64,000 nt of DNA from assembly GCF_000239695.1 (NCBI RefSeq), contig NZ_JH470339.1, positions 153,608-217,607 on the forward strand, given 5' to 3'. Source of the stretch: Actinomyces graevenitzii C83 (GTDB taxonomy: Bacteria; Actinomycetota; Actinomycetes; Actinomycetales; Actinomycetaceae). Position 1 is the first letter of the stretch. Every line of letters starts with the position of its first letter. Below are positions 61,632 to 64,000 of the stretch, piece after piece. Under the pieces are notes generated by a model. The model was not told the DNA's origin, did no database searches, and saw only the letters and a list, made by a program, of their open reading frames with translations. A program made the translations under genes and the position numbers.

Positions 61632-62533
61632 GGGCGCCTTGGGCCGGTAGCGCCCGGGTGCTAGATGGCAAGCTGATTGCCGGCCAGATTAAGGCTGAGC
61701 TGCGCGCTAGCGTGGAGCAGTTGCGCGCGGCGGGGGTTGTGCCCGGGCTGGGCACGCTGCTGGTGGGCAGCGACCCCGGTAGCGTGAAGTATGTGGCCGG
61801 CAAGCACGCCGACTGCGCCGAGGTGGGGATTAACTCTATCCGCGTTGATCTGCCCGCTGAGGCCACCCAGGCCCAGATTGAGGCGGCGGTGGATCAGCTA
61901 AATGCTGACCCGGCCTGCACCGGCTATATTGTGCAGCTGCCTTTGCCGCGCGGTATCGACACTAACGCAGTGTTGGAGCGCATTGACCCAGCTAAGGACG
62001 CTGACGGCTTGCACCCCACTAACCTGGGGCGCCTGGTGCTGCGAGTCAGTGGTCCTATTGATTCGCCTCTGCCTTGCACTCCGCGCGGCTGTATTGAGCT
62101 GCTGGTTCGTAACGGCATTTCCCTGGCTAACCAGGATATTTGCGTGGTGGGTAGGGGCGTCACTGTGGGGCGCTCGATTGGCTTGCTGCTGGGTAGGCGC
62201 GAGGTCAATGCCACGGTGGATATCTGCCACACGGGCACGCGTGATCTGGCCAGCCACACTCGCCGCGCAGACATCATTATTAGTGCCGCTGGCGTGGCTG
62301 GGATTATTACTCCCGATATGGTCAAGCCTGGCGCGGTGGTGCTGGATGTGGGGGTCAGCCGCGTGGTTGGCGCTGACGGTAAGGCCCGTATCTGCGGGGA
62401 TGTGGCCGACGGCGTCGACGACGTAGCTAGTGCCCTGTCGCCTAACCCGGGCGGGGTGGGCCCCATGACTCGCGCACTACTACTGGCTAATGTGGTGGAA
62501 ACTGCCCAGCGCCAGTTAGCCACTGCCGGTTAG
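61628..62533 (+). CDS. folD: Methylene-THF dehydrogenase/cyclohydrolase
   Basis: A 301-residue bifunctional enzyme that oxidises methylene-THF to formyl-THF, directly downstream of glyA in the pathway and overlapping it by four bases. [18 protein letters not shown] holds the catalytic Tyr and Lys, [20 protein letters not shown] and [11 protein letters not shown] are signatures, and [16 protein letters not shown] is the NADP site. Confidence 0.96.
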   Translation: MRAPWAGSARVLDGKLIAGQIKAELRASVEQLRAAGVVPGLGTLLVGSDPGSVKYVAGKHADCAEVGINSIRVDLPAEATQAQIEAAVDQLNADPACTGYIVQLPLPRGIDTNAVLERIDPAKDADGLHPTNLGRLVLRVSGPIDSPLPCTPRGCIELLVRNGISLANQDICVVGRGVTVGRSIGLLLGRREVNATVDICHTGTRDLASHTRRADIIISAAGVAGIITPDMVKPGAVVLDVGVSRVVGADGKARICGDVADGVDDVASALSPNPGGVGPMTRALLLANVVETAQRQLATAG

Positions 62534-62625
62534 CTGCTGCAAGCTAGCCGCTGACAGCTAGCCGTTGCCGGTTGAAACAAGCCCGGCTACTTAGCGAGCT
62601 AGTTGCAACCGTCTTAAATCAGATA

Positions 62626-62665
62626 AAGCCCTAAAGGCCAGCTGCAATGCTGGCCTTTAGGGCTT
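62626..62665. terminator. Bidirectional terminator between folD and the convergent gene
   Basis: AAGCCCTAAAGGCCAGC (62626-62642) and GCTGGCCTTTAGGGCTT (62649-62665) form a perfect 17-bp stem with a 6-base loop, followed by GTTGT. It overlaps the end of the minus-strand gene. Confidence 0.9.
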
Positions 62666-62908
62666 GTTGTAGCGGTGGTGCAGGTAGGAGGCGATTAGCG
62701 CGACCCCCACAAAGCATAGCGGCAGAGAAACTAGCCAAAGCGTAGTGGCCAGGTTGTTTAGTACGGGCAGCTGCGCCAGTAGCGGGCATAACGCCGCAAT
62801 TATGGTGATGGATGCCCCTACCCAGAGCCGACGCCGCGAGCGCGGGGGAGTGCGGTAGTCTTCGTCGATGGGTAGGTCTTCAAAGGAGGCCTGGTGATGC
62901 TGGTGCAT
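62657..62908 (-). CDS. Small two-helix membrane protein
   Basis: An 83-residue protein: a charged His/Asp/Arg-rich start of about 28 residues, then two hydrophobic segments (WVGASITIIAALCPLLA and LWLVSLPLCFVGVALIAS) and a basic end. It follows acyP by 23 bases with AAGGAGG in front, so it is real and co-transcribed. Function unknown. Confidence 0.75.
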   Translation of the reverse strand: MHQHHQASFEDLPIDEDYRTPPRSRRRLWVGASITIIAALCPLLAQLPVLNNLATTLWLVSLPLCFVGVALIASYLHHRYNKP

Positions 62909-62931
62909 GGCTGCGATCCTACCGCGCTAAC

Positions 62932-63219
62932 TTAGTTGCCGTATTTGAATTCGCCTTGGCGGCGTAGCAGTTCGGTTTGCACCTGGCTTAATTCGCGCAG
63001 CTCCACATCGGTAACGTGGGCCCAGCGCGGCCCGTGGCCCAGCCAGGTGATGAACCTAGCCATTAGTGCACTGTCACCGGCGGCCCACACCTCAACCCGG
63101 CCGTCGTCGAGATTACGGACGCTGCCGGAGAGCTGATATTTGAGGGCTTCTTGGTGGCAGCTGTAGCGAAAGCCCACGCCTTGCACGCGTCCACTGATAT
63201 AGGCATGAATTCCGCGCAT
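62932..63219 (-). CDS. acyP: Acylphosphatase
   Basis: A 95-residue acylphosphatase with IHAYISGRVQGVGFRYSC (the phosphate-binding loop with Arg) and LSGSVRNLDDGRVEVWAAG (the catalytic Asn). It hydrolyses acyl phosphates. Length is standard. Confidence 0.95.
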   Translation of the reverse strand: MRGIHAYISGRVQGVGFRYSCHQEALKYQLSGSVRNLDDGRVEVWAAGDSALMARFITWLGHGPRWAHVTDVELRELSQVQTELLRRQGEFKYGN

Positions 63220-63361
63220 GTTTTGTTCCTTAGCTGGGTGGCTGGTTTGGGTTAATTATCGCGTTAAGTGTGTACCTGGTTAAGCGTGCGCTGGGGGTTG
63301 GCGCCCCATTTTGCTGCCCGCGCCGGGTTAATCACCGCATTAACTACGCCCGCCGGGTCTA

Positions 63362-63379
63362 CCGCCCTGGTTAGGGCGG
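63362..63379. terminator. Short hairpin before xthA
   Basis: CCGCCCT (63362-63368) and AGGGCGG (63373-63379) form a 7-bp stem with a 4-base loop. No T-run follows; it may insulate acyP and xthA. Upstream, GGGTTAATTATCGCGTTAA (63249) recurs with three changes at 63325. Confidence 0.4.
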
Positions 63380-63398
63380 GCTTAGCTATTCTTGGTTT

Positions 63399-64000
63399 AT
63401 GCGTATTGTTACCGTCAACGTTAATGGGATTCGGGCCGCTGCCCGTAAAGGTATGGGCCAGTGGCTGGAGCAAAGCGCCCCGCAGGTGTTGCTGTTGCAG
63501 GAGGTGCGCGCTGATAGTGAGATTGCGGCGGGTTTGCTGCCCGGCTATGAGGCCCACGTGTTGCCGTGCCGGATTAAGGGTCGCGCGGGCGTGGCGGTTG
63601 CGGTGCGTGAGGGCAGTGGCGTCCAGGTGGCGCAGGTGCGCGACGGCGTGGCTCGCCCTGGTACTTTGGAGCCCGACGTCGATTCGGGGCGTTGGTTGGA
63701 AGCGGATTTGGTTTTGCCCGCTGGCCAGCAGCTGACGGTGGTTAGCGCTTATATTCACTCTGGCGAGGTGGGTACCCCCAAGATGGAGCAGAAGTATGCT
63801 CACCTGGAGTTGGTTGATGAGCGCATGAGCCAGCTGTTTGAGCGTGCTGCTGCGGGTGGGCCGCAGGCGCTGATGGCGGGCGATCTTAATGTGGTGCGTA
63901 GCGAGAAGGACATTAAGAACTGGAAGCCTAACCACAACAAGACTGCGGGTGTGTTGGATGAGGAAATCGCCCACCTGGAGGGTTGGTTTAGCCAGGGTTG
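63399..64000 (+). CDS. xthA: Exodeoxyribonuclease III (incomplete at window edge)
   Basis: The first ~200 residues of an ExoIII/AP endonuclease. MRIVTVNVNGIRAAARKGM is the standard start with Asn, LLLQEVRAD holds the metal-binding Glu, GRAGVAVAV, VSAYIHSGEVG and LMAGDLNVV (Asp-x-Asn) follow, then EKDIKNWKPNHN. The C-terminal third lies beyond base 64000. It nicks abasic DNA in base excision repair. Confidence 0.93.
   Translation, partial: MRIVTVNVNGIRAAARKGMGQWLEQSAPQVLLLQEVRADSEIAAGLLPGYEAHVLPCRIKGRAGVAVAVREGSGVQVAQVRDGVARPGTLEPDVDSGRWLEADLVLPAGQQLTVVSAYIHSGEVGTPKMEQKYAHLELVDERMSQLFERAAAGGPQALMAGDLNVVRSEKDIKNWKPNHNKTAGVLDEEIAHLEGWFSQG

Overview
The window looks like a chromosomal segment of an Actinomycetaceae-type actinobacterium (Actinomyces/Schaalia/Trueperella relatives). 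The right half has a standard actinobacterial gene order: sua5, wecA, atpI, atpBEFHAGDC, a DUF2550 gene, then nucS. Proteins carry Ala/Pro/Ser-rich low-complexity tails, GTG starts are common, and PspC-type envelope sensors are present. The genus cannot be fixed from the sequence alone.

Bases 1 to about 13,110 are a mosaic of acquired DNA and insertion-sequence debris. It starts with the end of an ISL3-family transposase, then a tet(W) tetracycline-resistance gene with its complete attenuator leader. An intact high-GC IS30-family element follows, then fragments of a putrescine/ornithine carbamoyltransferase. Next comes a diverged mef/msr(D)-type macrolide efflux plus ABC-F operon with its own leader peptides, enclosed by two copies of a ~395-bp structured repeat. 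The remainder is IS3, IS30 and ISL3 remnants, an orphan Phd-type antitoxin, a lipoprotein gene behind a G10 tract, and a vapBC pair. Several pieces look as if they came from Coriobacteriia-like gut bacteria.

Bases 13.2-16.2 kb hold an AbiE-type locus: one nucleotidyltransferase toxin gene and three AbiEi-like genes. From 16.2 kb the sequence looks resident: a UvrA2-like ATPase, then a cluster rich in NAD+/ADP-ribose chemistry. The cluster has a Fic AMP-transferase with antitoxin, a stand-alone TNT-type NAD+ glycohydrolase with a coupled putative immunity gene, an SDR-SirTM-macrodomain operon divergent from a thiol-type HxlR regulator, and an ADP-ribosylglycohydrolase. A drug ABC exporter/TetR operon, a uracil-DNA glycosylase, an AbiL-like (RloA/RloB) defence pair, arfB and NAD-malic enzyme follow.

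Bases 35.2-44.7 kb carry a second Fic gene between ~136-bp direct repeats, a DUF3290/DUF421 membrane pair, a WXG100-type protein, and a PspC membrane protein divergent from a PspC-histidine kinase/LuxR regulator pair. The rest is housekeeping: intracellular sialidase, sua5, wecA, ATP synthase, nucS, nagA, a HAD phosphatase, glyA-folD, acylphosphatase, and the start of xthA cut by the window edge.

Two genome-scale signals stand out in the resident part. One is a dispersed ~50-bp palindrome, six copies, all intergenic, with compensatory arm changes. The other is an over-represented 9-mer, GGCGTCGTC, strongly biased to the + strand and apparently missing from the first 16 kb. Two probable frameshifts (ABC exporter and histidine kinase) sit in C-runs and may be real or sequence errors.
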